In this document: in pieces, positions 10,401 through 21,148 of the stretch
Layout: the number at the start of each line of letters is the position of its first letter
Position numbering within the stretch: the first letter of the stretch is position 1
From: Hyphomonadaceae bacterium
GTDB taxonomy: Bacteria; Pseudomonadota; Alphaproteobacteria; Caulobacterales; Aquidulcibacteraceae
Assembly (NCBI GenBank): GCA_009773395.1
Contig: WRPI01000004.1
Coordinates: 1 to 64,000 of the forward strand
Direction of reading: 5' to 3'
Length of the DNA stretch: 64,000 bases
Program-made: the position numbers and the translations under genes
The notes under the pieces: model-generated
Told to the model about the DNA's origin: nothing
Seen by the model: only the letters and a program-made list of their open reading frames with translations
The model's database searches: none

Positions 10401-11435
10401 ATGAGCTTAGGGCAGTCAATTAGAGGCATAGGGGCAAAAATGCGCAATTTGTTTGGCCAAAGGCCAAAAGATAAATCTGATATTGCTGCCGACATTGGTT
10501 ATGGCAATCTTGGCAATCCTGATTCCGCGAAACCAAAAGCAAATAGGGGCAAGAATTTTTGGCTGGTGACAATTTTGCTGGCAATTGTTCCGCTATATTA
10601 TTTGGTCGGTGCTTGGCTAACCCACCGGATCAATGATGATTTGAATTATACAATCAACGACCCTGGCACCGGCAAATCGCATACTGTGGCGGTTGTTGCA
10701 GAATTGATTGACCGCGAAGTTAACCAAACCAAATGGTCGCCAAATATTCAGGCTTTTGAACCTGCTGCTTTATTGCGGGTCGGCGGCAATATGGTGAATT
10801 TCCAAACTGGGGTCGTGAAGGGAATTTCGACCACGGTTTATGAAATGGAAAACCGCCTTGCACGGATGCGCGGCACTTCTTCTGCGGATGTTGACATGGC
10901 ATTGGCGCGTGAGGGGCTGGCGCGCTCGGCGGATACTTGGCTTTGGGCGGGGGCAGATGGCGAATATCGCAAAGCCAAAGATGCGCTGGTTCGCTATAAT
11001 GTCCGCTTGGCATCGGGGCAGGCTAATTTTGAGCAACGTGGTGATAATCTTCAAGGATTGCTTGACCATGTAGCGTTTGATTTAGGCGCTGCATCAAATG
11101 AATTGGATCGTGAAATTTTGGCAGGTCGCCACAAATTCATAGATTTTAAGGCCGATAAAGTGTTTTATTATGCTAAAGGGCAAGCTTATGCCTATTTCAT
11201 TATATTGCGGGCGCTGCGTGAAGATTATGGCCAAGTGATTACTGAACGCCATATGGAAAAAATTTATGAGGAAATGTTAATTGAACTTGCGTCTGCAGCA
11301 GAGCTTCAGCCGCTAATTGTGCAAAATGCCAGCCCTTCGGCGATGATCATGCCAAATCACTTGGCAGCAGAAGGTTTTTATATTTTGCGTGCTCGCGCTC
11401 GATTGCGTGAAATCACGGATATTCTTCAAAGGTAA
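10401..11435 (+). CDS. DUF2333 family protein
   Basis: Single N-terminal TM, resembles alphaproteobacterial DUF2333 proteins. Confidence 0.6.
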   Translation: MSLGQSIRGIGAKMRNLFGQRPKDKSDIAADIGYGNLGNPDSAKPKANRGKNFWLVTILLAIVPLYYLVGAWLTHRINDDLNYTINDPGTGKSHTVAVVAELIDREVNQTKWSPNIQAFEPAALLRVGGNMVNFQTGVVKGISTTVYEMENRLARMRGTSSADVDMALAREGLARSADTWLWAGADGEYRKAKDALVRYNVRLASGQANFEQRGDNLQGLLDHVAFDLGAASNELDREILAGRHKFIDFKADKVFYYAKGQAYAYFIILRALREDYGQVITERHMEKIYEEMLIELASAAELQPLIVQNASPSAMIMPNHLAAEGFYILRARARLREITDILQR

Positions 11436-11442
11436 TTTGGTC

Positions 11443-11916
11443 GTGGGCGAACGTAAACTTCTTTGTATTGCTGATGAAAGCCCAGAATGTAGAAATGCAG
11501 TGGTTTTTGGCGCCGAAAGGGCCAAAAGAACCAATGCCACTTTGATTATTGTACGCGTAATAAGGCCCTTGGATATGTCACTCTTGGGCGCAATCGGAGG
11601 CGGCATCATCGACGAAGTAAGGGCCGAAGCGATGGAGGATTTGGGGCAATTTGCAGCTCTCGCCAAAAATACATCGGGCATAATTGCTGAAACTTTGGTA
11701 TATGAAGGTGCAGCGCACGATGCCATTCGGGCGCAAATTGATGCTGATGAAGGCATTAAGACATTGCTTTTGGCCGCGTCTGGCTCGCGCAATGGTTTGG
11801 GTCCCTTGGTCAGTTCGGCATTGCGCGAATCCGCAGTTTTTGGCAAACGTAAAGTCGCAATAATGATAGTGCCAGATGGCCTTGATGATACCCAAATCAT
11901 CGAGTTAGCAAGTTAA
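11443..11916 (+). CDS. universal stress protein (UspA-like)
   Basis: KLLCIADESPECRNAVVFGAERAKRTNATLIIVRVI; GTG start after DUF2333 stop. Confidence 0.8.
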   Translation: MGERKLLCIADESPECRNAVVFGAERAKRTNATLIIVRVIRPLDMSLLGAIGGGIIDEVRAEAMEDLGQFAALAKNTSGIIAETLVYEGAAHDAIRAQIDADEGIKTLLLAASGSRNGLGPLVSSALRESAVFGKRKVAIMIVPDGLDDTQIIELAS

Positions 11917-11929
11917 AATAGGTTCAATA

Positions 11930-12496
11930 ATGTTCATTCAAACCGAAGCCACTCCCAACCCTGAAGCCTTAAAATTTATCCCTGGAAGACAAGTTTATAG
12001 TGAAGGCGTTTTGGAATTCCACAATTCAGCCTCGGCAGAACTTTCCCCGTTTGCGCAAAACTTATTTGCCATAGAGGGCGTGCAGTCCATCATGTTTGGT
12101 TCTGATTTCATATCAGTAACCAAAACGAAATCAATTGAATGGCGACATATAAAACCGGAAATTCTTGGCTCTATCATGGACGGCTTTATGGCCAATATGC
12201 CAATTTGGATTGGCGCTAAAGGCGCGAACCTAGACGCACCGAAATATGAAGGCGAAGCCGCCGAAATTGTTGCGCAAATCCAGGACCTTTTGGATACCCG
12301 CGTCAGGCCCTCGGTGGCCCAAGATGGTGGCGACATTGAGTTTGATAGTTTCGATATTGACACTGGCGTAGTTTATTTGCGTATGCGCGGCGCGTGTTCG
12401 GGTTGCCCATCGTCCGCCATTACCCTCAAAAGCGGGGTCGAGAATATGATAAAACACTATGTTCCCGAAGTTACTAGCGTTGAACAGGTGTTATAG
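11930..12496 (+). CDS. NifU/NfuA family Fe-S scaffold protein
   Basis: N-terminal FIQTEATPNPEALKFIPG and C-terminal GACSGCPSSAITLKSGVENM motif. Confidence 0.95.
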   Translation: MFIQTEATPNPEALKFIPGRQVYSEGVLEFHNSASAELSPFAQNLFAIEGVQSIMFGSDFISVTKTKSIEWRHIKPEILGSIMDGFMANMPIWIGAKGANLDAPKYEGEAAEIVAQIQDLLDTRVRPSVAQDGGDIEFDSFDIDTGVVYLRMRGACSGCPSSAITLKSGVENMIKHYVPEVTSVEQVL

Positions 12497-12502
12497 TAAA
12501 GG

Positions 12503-13402
12503 CTAGTCTTGCTCCACCGCTTTCTTGCTCTCTAATTGTGCCTCACGAAATGTTATGTAAATTGTTGAAGCTATAACAATAAAAGCACCAAGCAAACTAT
12601 TGCCATTGGGTATTTCGGCAAACGCTATAAAGCCAACTATCACTGCAAGCGGCAAGCGCAAGTAGTCCATCAAACCCATCAATGATGCTTCGCCAACACT
12701 AAGCGCCTGCACGTAACAGGCTTGAGCTATCACACCCGTAACGCCCATTAGCGCCAGTGGCAAAAGTGACGATTGAGGCGGCATGTGAAAATCAGCAAGC
12801 AGGAATGGAATTCCCGCGATTGTTGTCAAAATATTGGCATAAAGAACCAAAGTTAAAGGCGAATGGTCGCTGGTTAAGTCCTTCACTGTTATAATCGAAA
12901 GCGCAAAAGCAAACGCCGCCGCAATTGCCGCGAGTGAGGCTAAATCAAGATCGACCAATTTTTGGGAACCTGAACCCGTCATCAAAATCACGCCGATAAA
13001 GCCAACAACAATTGCACTCCAGCGCCGCCAAGCCACTTTTTCTTTCAAGAGCACCACAGCCAAAATCGTTATGAATAATGCCCGCGAAAAGCTAAGCGCT
13101 TGGGCATGGGCTAAAGGCAAATGCGCATACGCGTAAAATGACGCAAAAAAGCCAATTGTGCCGTAAAACGAGCGCAAAACCACTTTGTCCCACCTTTTGA
13201 CTTTCCACGCACCAATGTTTTTGCCGACAACAAATGGCAAAGTCATTAAAACGCCAGCCATTGAGCGCCAAAAAATCATCATCGCAACCGAAGTGTGGCT
13301 TCCCAAATAACGTGCGAGGCCCGACATAACCACAAAACTTAGCGCCGAGCCGACCATCCACATGGCTCCGCGCGAATTGGCGCTTAGTCCTGTAAAATTC
13401 AT
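12503..13402 (-). CDS. EamA/DMT-family transporter
   Basis: Ten hydrophobic segments in two repeats. Confidence 0.88.
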   Translation of the reverse strand: MNFTGLSANSRGAMWMVGSALSFVVMSGLARYLGSHTSVAMMIFWRSMAGVLMTLPFVVGKNIGAWKVKRWDKVVLRSFYGTIGFFASFYAYAHLPLAHAQALSFSRALFITILAVVLLKEKVAWRRWSAIVVGFIGVILMTGSGSQKLVDLDLASLAAIAAAFAFALSIITVKDLTSDHSPLTLVLYANILTTIAGIPFLLADFHMPPQSSLLPLALMGVTGVIAQACYVQALSVGEASLMGLMDYLRLPLAVIVGFIAFAEIPNGNSLLGAFIVIASTIYITFREAQLESKKAVEQD

Positions 13403-14394
13403 ATTGTCACAACAACTTTTCCTGTGGCCTGGCGGCTTTTTAGATGTTCAATTGCCAGTGCGCCATCCGCAAGGGCGAACCTTTTTGAAATATAGGGGCT
13501 GATTTTGCCGTTGCGATAAAATGCCTGAATTTCTTTGACATTTTCGTGATGCGCAGCAGGTTCCATTGCGACATGCATTCCGAAAAATACGCCAACAATG
13601 CTGCAACCTTTCAATAAAGTGAGATTTAATGGAATTGATGGAATGCCAGATGGAAATCCCACGACTAATAATCGGCCTTTCCACGCAATTGAGCGAAGCG
13701 CGGCTTCGCAATAATCGCCACCGACTGCATCATAAATCACATCAAATCCTTTTGCGCCGCCTAGGTTTTTGAATAGTTCGCGCAGCGCTTTTTTACCGTC
13801 ATTGTCAAATGGACCAAGCGGGTAAACCACACCACCACTGGCGCCATTTTTAATCGCTATATCCAATTTTTCCTGACTGGAACATGCGGCAAGGACTTTT
13901 GCGCCCATTGCCACGCCAAGCTCAACTGCCGCAAGGCCAACCCCACCGGCCGCGCCAAGCACTAAAAGCACTTCGCCTTGTTTCAGTTCTGCACGGTTTT
14001 TTAATGCGTGATACGAAGTGCCATAGGTCATGAAAGTCGCGGCGGCGATGTCGAATGGCATTGTATCTTCAATTGCCAGACACCTATCAGCAGATACTGC
14101 TGCAAATTCGGTCATTCCGCCATGGCTGATATTGGCGCAAACTCTATCGCCGACACTCAGATTATGGACGCCCTCACCCAATTCGGTAACCACACCTGAT
14201 ATTTCTGAGCATGGCGCAAATGGGCGTGGTGGTTTGAATTGGTATTTGTCTTCAATAATTAAAGCGTCAAAATAATTGATACCAACTGCTTTGATTTGCA
14301 CCAAGACTTCGTTTGGTTTTGGTTGTGGTTTGGGGACATCACAAAATACTAAGGTTTCTGGAGGGCCAATTTGCTCGCTTATTATTGCTTTCAT
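13399..14394 (-). CDS. NADPH:quinone oxidoreductase (MDR family)
   Basis: VLVLGAAGGVGLAAVELGVAMGAKVLA Rossmann motif; overlaps the DMT gene by 4 bp. Confidence 0.9.
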   Translation of the reverse strand: MKAIISEQIGPPETLVFCDVPKPQPKPNEVLVQIKAVGINYFDALIIEDKYQFKPPRPFAPCSEISGVVTELGEGVHNLSVGDRVCANISHGGMTEFAAVSADRCLAIEDTMPFDIAAATFMTYGTSYHALKNRAELKQGEVLLVLGAAGGVGLAAVELGVAMGAKVLAACSSQEKLDIAIKNGASGGVVYPLGPFDNDGKKALRELFKNLGGAKGFDVIYDAVGGDYCEAALRSIAWKGRLLVVGFPSGIPSIPLNLTLLKGCSIVGVFFGMHVAMEPAAHHENVKEIQAFYRNGKISPYISKRFALADGALAIEHLKSRQATGKVVVTI

Positions 14395-14552
14395 TTCTCA
14401 CCTGTTTGTTTGTTTTGGTTCTTTTATTCACCATAGCTAAGCCGTGCGAAAGGTCAAACAAACATTGGCTTACTGTTTTGGTTTCCTGATTTGGTGGTTT
14501 TAGATAAGAAATTTGGTTTCAATTAGGTAAAACTTCCGCTATTTGCGCAAAT

Positions 14553-15476
14553 ATGAGCGATAATTACAACCCCAATCCGTTTGAAACTGCCAAAACACTG
14601 GCCGAAGCATTGCCGTTTATCCAAATTTACGACCGCGAAACTGTGGTTATTAAATATGGTGGGCACGCGATGGGGCTTGAAGAAAGCGCCAAGAAATTTG
14701 CCGCCGATGTTGTGCTTTTGAAACTCGTCGGCATTCACCCAATTGTGGTTCACGGCGGCGGGCCACAAATTTCTGACATGTTGACAAGAGCGGGCGTAAA
14801 ATCCAGCTTTGTCGATGGCCTTAGGGTGACAGATGCCTCCACCATGGAAATTGCCGAAATGGTTTTGTCAGGCGCAGTGAATAAACAACTGGCGCATCTT
14901 ATTACTGATGCCGGCGAAGAAGCAGATGTTCGCGGTGTTGGACTATCGGGCAAAGACGCAAAATTATTTACTGTCGAAAAAGTTCATCGGACGAAAATGG
15001 ATCCCGATAGTAAAATCGAACAAGTTGTTGATTTGGGTTATGTTGGTGACCCCTCAAAAGTTGATGCGCAATTAGTGGAAAGTTTATTGAGCGCCGAGCA
15101 TGATTATGTGCCCGTGATTGCACCAATTGGGGTCAGTTCCGCTGGCGAAACTTTCAACATCAATGCCGATACAGCTGCAGGGGCATTGGCGGGAGAATTA
15201 AAAGCGAAACGGTTTCTGCTGCTTACCGATGTAGCTGGTGTATTGGACGAAAACCAAGAGCTTATTCGCGAAATGGATGTGGAGCGTGCCAAAGAACTTA
15301 TCACAAGCGGCATCGCGTCTGGCGGAATGATTCCCAAGCTTGAAACCGCGATAAGGGCGATTGAAAGTGGAGTTGAAGCCGTAGTAGTTCTTGACGGGCG
15401 TCAGCATCACGCGATTTTGATGGAATTATTCACAGAACATGGCTGCGGAACATTGATTCGCGCCCGCGAAGCATAG
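14553..15476 (+). CDS. argB: acetylglutamate kinase
   Basis: VVIKYGGHAMG, VVHGGGPQIS. Confidence 0.97.
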   Translation: MSDNYNPNPFETAKTLAEALPFIQIYDRETVVIKYGGHAMGLEESAKKFAADVVLLKLVGIHPIVVHGGGPQISDMLTRAGVKSSFVDGLRVTDASTMEIAEMVLSGAVNKQLAHLITDAGEEADVRGVGLSGKDAKLFTVEKVHRTKMDPDSKIEQVVDLGYVGDPSKVDAQLVESLLSAEHDYVPVIAPIGVSSAGETFNINADTAAGALAGELKAKRFLLLTDVAGVLDENQELIREMDVERAKELITSGIASGGMIPKLETAIRAIESGVEAVVVLDGRQHHAILMELFTEHGCGTLIRAREA

Positions 15477-15487
15477 TCGGTAAATCG

Positions 15488-16195
15488 GTGGAAAAACTTT
15501 TTCATGCGACTGATTGGGTATTTGATTTAGATAATACTTTATATCCGCCCGAAAGTGATTTATTCGCGCAAATTCAAGTTAAAATGAATACTTATGTTGC
15601 GAATTTTCTGGGCCTCCCATTAGACAAAGCTCGTGAAGTGCAAAAGAAATATTATGTTGAACATGGCACAACATTGAACGGCTTAATGCTACACCACAAT
15701 ATCGACCCCCATGATTATTTGCATCAGGTGCATGACATTGATTATTCCTATTTGGAAGACAATTCCGAATTGCGTGCCAATATTATTTCCTTACCTGGAC
15801 GCAAAATTGTTTTTACCAATGGCTCGAAGCAGCACGCAGAAAGTGCCATTAAAGCGCTGGGGTTGGAAAATGTTTTTCATGACCTCGTGGATATTGTTGC
15901 CACTGATTTCATTCCAAAGCCGCAAAAGCAAGCATTTGACGCTTTGATAAAAGCCCATAATATAGACCCAAATACTTCGGTTATGGTCGAAGATTTATCA
16001 AAGAACTTACAAACCGCACATGATATGGGTTTTGCAACTGTATTAGTGTGGTCCGATAAAATTTGGCACGATGAGCCAAAAGGACATTCACCGGCCGGGC
16101 CAAGTGACCTTGGTCAAGCCCATATTCATCACGCTACAAATAACCTTAGTGAATTTTTGAAAGTTGTTGTAAAATCTGGCAAACTCGAGGACTAA
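15488..16195 (+). CDS. HAD-family pyrimidine 5'-nucleotidase
   Basis: [33 protein letters not shown]. Confidence 0.88.
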   Translation: MEKLFHATDWVFDLDNTLYPPESDLFAQIQVKMNTYVANFLGLPLDKAREVQKKYYVEHGTTLNGLMLHHNIDPHDYLHQVHDIDYSYLEDNSELRANIISLPGRKIVFTNGSKQHAESAIKALGLENVFHDLVDIVATDFIPKPQKQAFDALIKAHNIDPNTSVMVEDLSKNLQTAHDMGFATVLVWSDKIWHDEPKGHSPAGPSDLGQAHIHHATNNLSEFLKVVVKSGKLED

Positions 16196-16196
16196 C

Positions 16197-17039
16197 ATGA
16201 CCACACAAATTCAATCCATAATTGATAATGCCTGGGAAAGCCGCGCCGAAATTGGAATTGCGACCAAAGGCGAAGTGCGGGACGCCGTGGCTTTTACACT
16301 GGCAGGACTTGATGCGGGCGAACTGCGAGTGGCGTCCAAAACAGGTGGGGAATGGATTACTCATCAATGGATAAAGAAAGCTGTGCTTTTATCGTTTCGC
16401 CTCAATGATAATTTCGTGATTGATGCCGAACATGACCCGAACCCAATTCAAAATGCTGGGCGCGCGTTTGATAAGGTGCCGCTTAAAACTGCGCGTTGGA
16501 GCGATGCCGATTTTCGCGCCGCAAAAATCCGCATGGTTCCAGGTTCAATTGCACGGCATGGCGCATATATTGGCAAAGATGTGGTTTTAATGCCAAGCTT
16601 TGTAAATATCGGCGCATATGTTGATGATGGCACAATGATTGATACATGGGCCTCGGTTGGATCTTGCGCCCAAGTTGGGAAAAATTGCCATATTTCGGCG
16701 GGAACCGGCATTGGCGGCATTTTGGAGCCGCTTCAGGCCAATCCAACCATTATTGAAGATAATTGCTTTATTGGCGCGCGTTCTGAAGTTGTCGAAGGCG
16801 TCATTGTTGGCGAAGGCAGTGTTTTGGCGATGGGGGTGTTCATTACCCAATCAACCAAAATCGTGAATCGCCTAACTGGTGAAATTATTCGTGGCAAAAT
16901 TCCACCATATTCAGTTGTTGTTCCTGGAACCCTGCCTGACCCAAAAGGTGGGCCAAGTTTGGCTTGTGCTGTGATAGTGAAAACAGTTGACGCGCAAACG
17001 AGATCGAAAACTGGCATCAATGAATTATTGCGCGAGTGA
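16197..17039 (+). CDS. dapD: 2,3,4,5-tetrahydropyridine-2,6-dicarboxylate N-succinyltransferase
   Basis: Left-handed beta-helix hexapeptides, [19 protein letters not shown]. Confidence 0.96.
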   Translation: MTTQIQSIIDNAWESRAEIGIATKGEVRDAVAFTLAGLDAGELRVASKTGGEWITHQWIKKAVLLSFRLNDNFVIDAEHDPNPIQNAGRAFDKVPLKTARWSDADFRAAKIRMVPGSIARHGAYIGKDVVLMPSFVNIGAYVDDGTMIDTWASVGSCAQVGKNCHISAGTGIGGILEPLQANPTIIEDNCFIGARSEVVEGVIVGEGSVLAMGVFITQSTKIVNRLTGEIIRGKIPPYSVVVPGTLPDPKGGPSLACAVIVKTVDAQTRSKTGINELLRE

Positions 17040-17042
17040 TAA

Positions 17043-18497
17043 TTGGGTAAAATCACGAATTTATTTGGTTTTGACAATAGCTATGCGGGGCTACCACAGA
17101 GATTTTTTTCAAAGCAGAATCCTCGCCCCGTTGCTGCACCCAAATTAATAAAATTCAACGCTTCACTTGCAGCCGAATTGGGTTTGCAATTGAATGGCAA
17201 GACAGACGAATATTTGGCACAGTTTTTTTCGGGGAATGAAATTCCAAGCGGCGCAGAACCGATTGCACTAGCCTATGCAGGACATCAATTTGGCGGTTTT
17301 AGTATTTTGGGCGATGGACGCGCGGTTTTATTGGGCGAAATAATTGCCGCAAATGGCACAAGATTTGACATTCAATTAAAAGGATCAGGCCAAACCGCCT
17401 TTTCGCGCGGTGGTGATGGTCGTGCTGGCCTCGGACCAGTTTTACGTGAATATATTATCAGCGAAGCCATGCATGCGCTTGGAGTTCCAACCGCACGCAG
17501 CTTGGCCGCAGTAGTAACTGGCGAGCAAATATATCGCGAAGCGGCAATAGATGGCGCGATTGTTACCCGCGTTGCCGCCAGCCATATAAGGTTTGGCACT
17601 TTTGAATATTTTGCCGCGAAGAACGATTTTGATGGCCTGAAAATAGTGGCCGATTATGCGATTACTCGCCATTATCCAAATATTTCAAAATCCGAAAATC
17701 CATATTTGGAGCTGTTGCGCGAAGTGGCGAAATCGCAAGCATTTTTAGTCGCAAAATGGATGAATATTGGCTTTATTCATGGCGTTATGAATACCGATAA
17801 TATGTTGATTTCAGGCGAAACCATCGACTATGGCCCTTGCGCTTTCATGGATAATTACGACCCGAAAACTGTTTATAGTTCAATAGATCGACATGGGCGT
17901 TACCGGTTTGAAAACCAGCCAATCATTGCGCAGTGGAATCTGGCAAGACTGGCCGAAGCATTACTGCCGTTGATAGACGCTGATGTCGTCAAAGCCGTAA
18001 AAGCCTGCGAAGAAATAATCGCCGAATTTCCTACGATTTATCAAGAAAACTGCCTAGAAAATATGCAGGCAAAACTAGGGCTGGCGTTAAATGAAGATGG
18101 CGATTTGGCTTTGGCGCAAGAGTTTTTAGACATTTTGCATACCAATCAACTCGATTACACCAATAGTTTTCGACAATTATTGGATTTTGCAAAAGGTGAA
18201 ATCGTTCCGCGAGAATTTGAGCAATGGTCCAAAAAATGGCAAATTCGCCGCACCAAAGAAGTCAATAATCCAGAAGAAATGTCGCGACTAATCCAGGAAA
18301 ATAATCCAGCTTTCATTCCGCGCAATCACTTGGTTGAGGAAGCCATTGTCGCGGCCAGCCAAAATGCAAATTTTGCGCCTTTTGAGGAACTAATTAGCGT
18401 TTTGGCCAATCCATATGCCGACACAAGCGGGAGCGAGCATTACCGCACCCCGCCGCGCACAGATCAAATCGTCACAGCCACTTTTTGCGGAACATAG
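17043..18497 (+). CDS. selO: protein adenylyltransferase SelO/YdiU
   Basis: YAGHQFGGFSILGDGRAVLLGE, SRGGDGRAGLGPVLREY, ends TFCGT; TTG start. Confidence 0.92.
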   Translation: MGKITNLFGFDNSYAGLPQRFFSKQNPRPVAAPKLIKFNASLAAELGLQLNGKTDEYLAQFFSGNEIPSGAEPIALAYAGHQFGGFSILGDGRAVLLGEIIAANGTRFDIQLKGSGQTAFSRGGDGRAGLGPVLREYIISEAMHALGVPTARSLAAVVTGEQIYREAAIDGAIVTRVAASHIRFGTFEYFAAKNDFDGLKIVADYAITRHYPNISKSENPYLELLREVAKSQAFLVAKWMNIGFIHGVMNTDNMLISGETIDYGPCAFMDNYDPKTVYSSIDRHGRYRFENQPIIAQWNLARLAEALLPLIDADVVKAVKACEEIIAEFPTIYQENCLENMQAKLGLALNEDGDLALAQEFLDILHTNQLDYTNSFRQLLDFAKGEIVPREFEQWSKKWQIRRTKEVNNPEEMSRLIQENNPAFIPRNHLVEEAIVAASQNANFAPFEELISVLANPYADTSGSEHYRTPPRTDQIVTATFCGT

Positions 18498-18578
18498 CGC
18501 ATCGGTCGCTCAGGTGAAAAATAATCACTTTCAATCGAAACATAATTTTGGTTTGCGAGAGGAAAGTCAAGTGGTTTA

Positions 18579-18765
18579 GGAATGGTTTATGGCTAGACAT
18601 GTCTCGCCAAAACCATTCATCAAGTGTGTTATGTGCCCTAGGTTTTTGTCAAGTCCTCGCGCCAAAGCGCGACCGCGAAGCGGCTTCGGGACTTGACAAA
18701 AACCTAGGGCACTAAGGCATAATAACCGAATGGACTCAAGGCAGACTTGCCCTTGAGACCATTCC
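18579..18765 (+). repeat. Dispersed three-hairpin repeat, family 1, copy A
   Basis: Terminal GGAATGGT/ACCATTCC; hairpin 18579-18618; 24-bp perfect inverted repeat 18633-18656/18689-18712 with two inner mini-hairpins; hairpin 18728-18764; homologous to the reverse complement of 42319-42504. Confidence 0.92.
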
Positions 18766-18918
18766 AAAGCAAATTTCTTTGTGCAGCATGGACTATAAAG
18801 TGAATGCGACGCATTAGCACCACAATTTGTTTGCCATGCAAGAAACGGAACATCAACACCAAGCACAATCTGCATTAAACAATTCCAATTGAACGTCTGA
18901 TTCTTTGGAGCCTCGCGT

Positions 18919-19851
18919 CTAGCCCAATGCCGCCATAAGCTCTGGCACGGCAGTTTTATAATCCTGCACCAAACCATAATCAGCAATCGCAAAAATTGGT
19001 GCGTCGGGATCTTTGTTGATTGCCACAATGACTTTTGAATCCTTCATGCCTGCCAAATGCTGAATTGCACCCGAAATGCCAATAGCGACATAAAGTTCGG
19101 GGGCGACGACTTTGCCAGTTTGACCGACTTGGAAATCATTGGGGGCATAGCCAGCATCAACTGCGGCGCGCGAAGCGCCAATTGCAGCGCCCAATTTATC
19201 TGCCAAAGGCACAATTACTGCGTCAAATTCTTCAGCCGAACCAAGCGCACGACCGCCCGATACCACCCGTTTTGCGCCTTGGAGTTCTGGCCTGTCTGAT
19301 TTGACCATGGATTCCGAAACAAATGTCGCCGCATGACCCGAATCAACTGCTGTGATTGCTTCAATGCTTGCAGACCCGCTATTATCCGCTGCCTTAAACG
19401 CAGTTGAGCGGACAGTTATCACATTTTTGGCATCCATTGATTCCAAAGTTTCCAAGGCATTGCCGGCATAAATTGGCCGCACAAATGATTTGGTTGACAC
19501 AACTTCGATAATGTCTGAAATTAAAGCGCAATCAAGTTTTGCGGCAATTCTCGGCGCAGCATTTTTACCAGCAGCCGAGGCCAAAAACAAAATCGCTTCG
19601 TAATTTGCTGCCAAAGGCAGAATGGTTGCTTCAATATCTTCGGCAATTTGCTTGCCTAATCCCGCAGATTGCGCAGTTAGAACTTTTGAAACGCCCGATA
19701 TTTTGGCGGCTGCAGCAGCAATTGCACCAATATTTGCGCCCGCAACCAAAACATGAACTTCAGAAGAAATCATTGACGCGGCACTAACAGCCTTGTTGGT
19801 AGCGTCTTTTAAAACCGCTTCGTCATGGTCAGCATAAACTAGAACAGCCAT
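18919..19851 (-). CDS. etfA: electron transfer flavoprotein subunit alpha
   Basis: GISGAIQHLAGMKDSKVIVAINKDPDAPIF. Confidence 0.97.
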   Translation of the reverse strand: MAVLVYADHDEAVLKDATNKAVSAASMISSEVHVLVAGANIGAIAAAAAKISGVSKVLTAQSAGLGKQIAEDIEATILPLAANYEAILFLASAAGKNAAPRIAAKLDCALISDIIEVVSTKSFVRPIYAGNALETLESMDAKNVITVRSTAFKAADNSGSASIEAITAVDSGHAATFVSESMVKSDRPELQGAKRVVSGGRALGSAEEFDAVIVPLADKLGAAIGASRAAVDAGYAPNDFQVGQTGKVVAPELYVAIGISGAIQHLAGMKDSKVIVAINKDPDAPIFAIADYGLVQDYKTAVPELMAALG

Positions 19852-20597
19852 TATAATACTCCTGCTTCTTTAAGTTTCGACACAAGTTCTTGCGCGCTTT
19901 CAACTTTGCTTCCACCTTCGCGTTTTGGCGGTTCAACCACTTTTACAACTTTCAAATGTGATTTAATTTCAACGCCATAGCTGGACGCTTCTTTAATATC
20001 AATTGGCTTCCTTTTGGCTTTCATAATATTGGGCAAGGACGCAAAACGCGGTTCATTGAGGCGCAAATCAGCAGTGACAATCGCGGGCAAATTGACTTCC
20101 AAAGTTTGCAGGCCGCCATCAACTTCTCTTGTTACTTTGGCTTTATTATTGGCAATATCAAGGTCGGAGGCGAATGTTGCCTGCGGCCAATCAAGGAGCG
20201 CTGCGAGCATTTGACCGGTGGCATTATTATCGCCATCAATCGCCTGTTTGCCCATTATTACGATATTTGGTTTTTCCTCATCAATAACGGCCTTAAGCAA
20301 TTTTGCGACAGTCAAAGGCTCTGGATCCAAATCGGTGCTGAGCAAAATCCCACGGTCCGCGCCCATTGCCAAGGCAGTGCGAATTGTCTCCGCAGCTTGG
20401 GCCACGCCAATCGAAACAACTACAACTTCGGTTGCTACGCCTTTTTCGAATAACCGAACTGCTTCCTCGACAGCGATTTCGCAAAACGGGTTCATCGACA
20501 TTTTTACGTTTGCCAAATCGACACCACTTTGGTCTGACTTGACTCTTACTTTGACATTATAGTCCACAACCCGCTTAACGGGGACCAATATTTTCAT
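19851..20597 (-). CDS. etfB: electron transfer flavoprotein subunit beta
   Basis: [25 protein letters not shown] overlap with etfA. Confidence 0.97.
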   Translation of the reverse strand: MKILVPVKRVVDYNVKVRVKSDQSGVDLANVKMSMNPFCEIAVEEAVRLFEKGVATEVVVVSIGVAQAAETIRTALAMGADRGILLSTDLDPEPLTVAKLLKAVIDEEKPNIVIMGKQAIDGDNNATGQMLAALLDWPQATFASDLDIANNKAKVTREVDGGLQTLEVNLPAIVTADLRLNEPRFASLPNIMKAKRKPIDIKEASSYGVEIKSHLKVVKVVEPPKREGGSKVESAQELVSKLKEAGVL

Positions 20598-20731
20598 TTT
20601 GTGCGCCTTCTTAAATATCACGGACGATACAAGTTATTATCAAACCCATTGATTTAAGCAATATATTTATCCCTATATTCCGATTTGGCAAAATTAAAAC
20701 ATATGTAACGCTTTTGTTTGATAAAGGCGGC

Positions 20732-21148
20732 ATGAAAACACGTCGAAATTGCATTTTTTCAGCTGGTGCCATTGGTCTTAGCTTTTTCACGCCGTCTATT
20801 GGTGCGGCAGCCGGGGGGCCAGAAAAGAAAGCGGGGCAAGAAAGCAATTTTGTTGGCGCCACCCAAGTTACCGCGACAATAACCAATGGCGCGCGCGCCG
20901 CTGGTATTATTCAAATTGATGTTGGCATTTATACTACTGATGCCGCGCTCAAAGGGCAAATAGCGAATATGGCGCCATTGTTGCGCTCTCGTTGGCGCAG
21001 CGCTTTGCAGGATTTCGTGAACAGATATTATAGTTTTGGTTCAGTGCCCGACGCCAACATTCTTGGCGCAGCTTTGCAGCGCGCAATTGATCCATTAACC
21101 GCACCCAAACGTGGGCGGGTTTTGATACAGGCAATCATAATTCATTAG
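20732..21148 (+). CDS. hypothetical exported protein
   Basis: MKTRRNCIFSAGAIGLSFFTPSIGAAAGG signal-like N-terminus; no family recognised. Confidence 0.6.
   Translation: MKTRRNCIFSAGAIGLSFFTPSIGAAAGGPEKKAGQESNFVGATQVTATITNGARAAGIIQIDVGIYTTDAALKGQIANMAPLLRSRWRSALQDFVNRYYSFGSVPDANILGAALQRAIDPLTAPKRGRVLIQAIIIH

Noticed and set aside
17043-18497. Selenocysteine in SelO
   Set aside because: Protein ends TFCGT with a Cys codon and a normal stop; no in-frame TGA near the end needing Sec.
18576-19028. 150-aa minus-strand ORF
   Set aside because: Runs through repeat copy A and overlaps the etfA 3' end; composition follows the palindromes rather than a protein.
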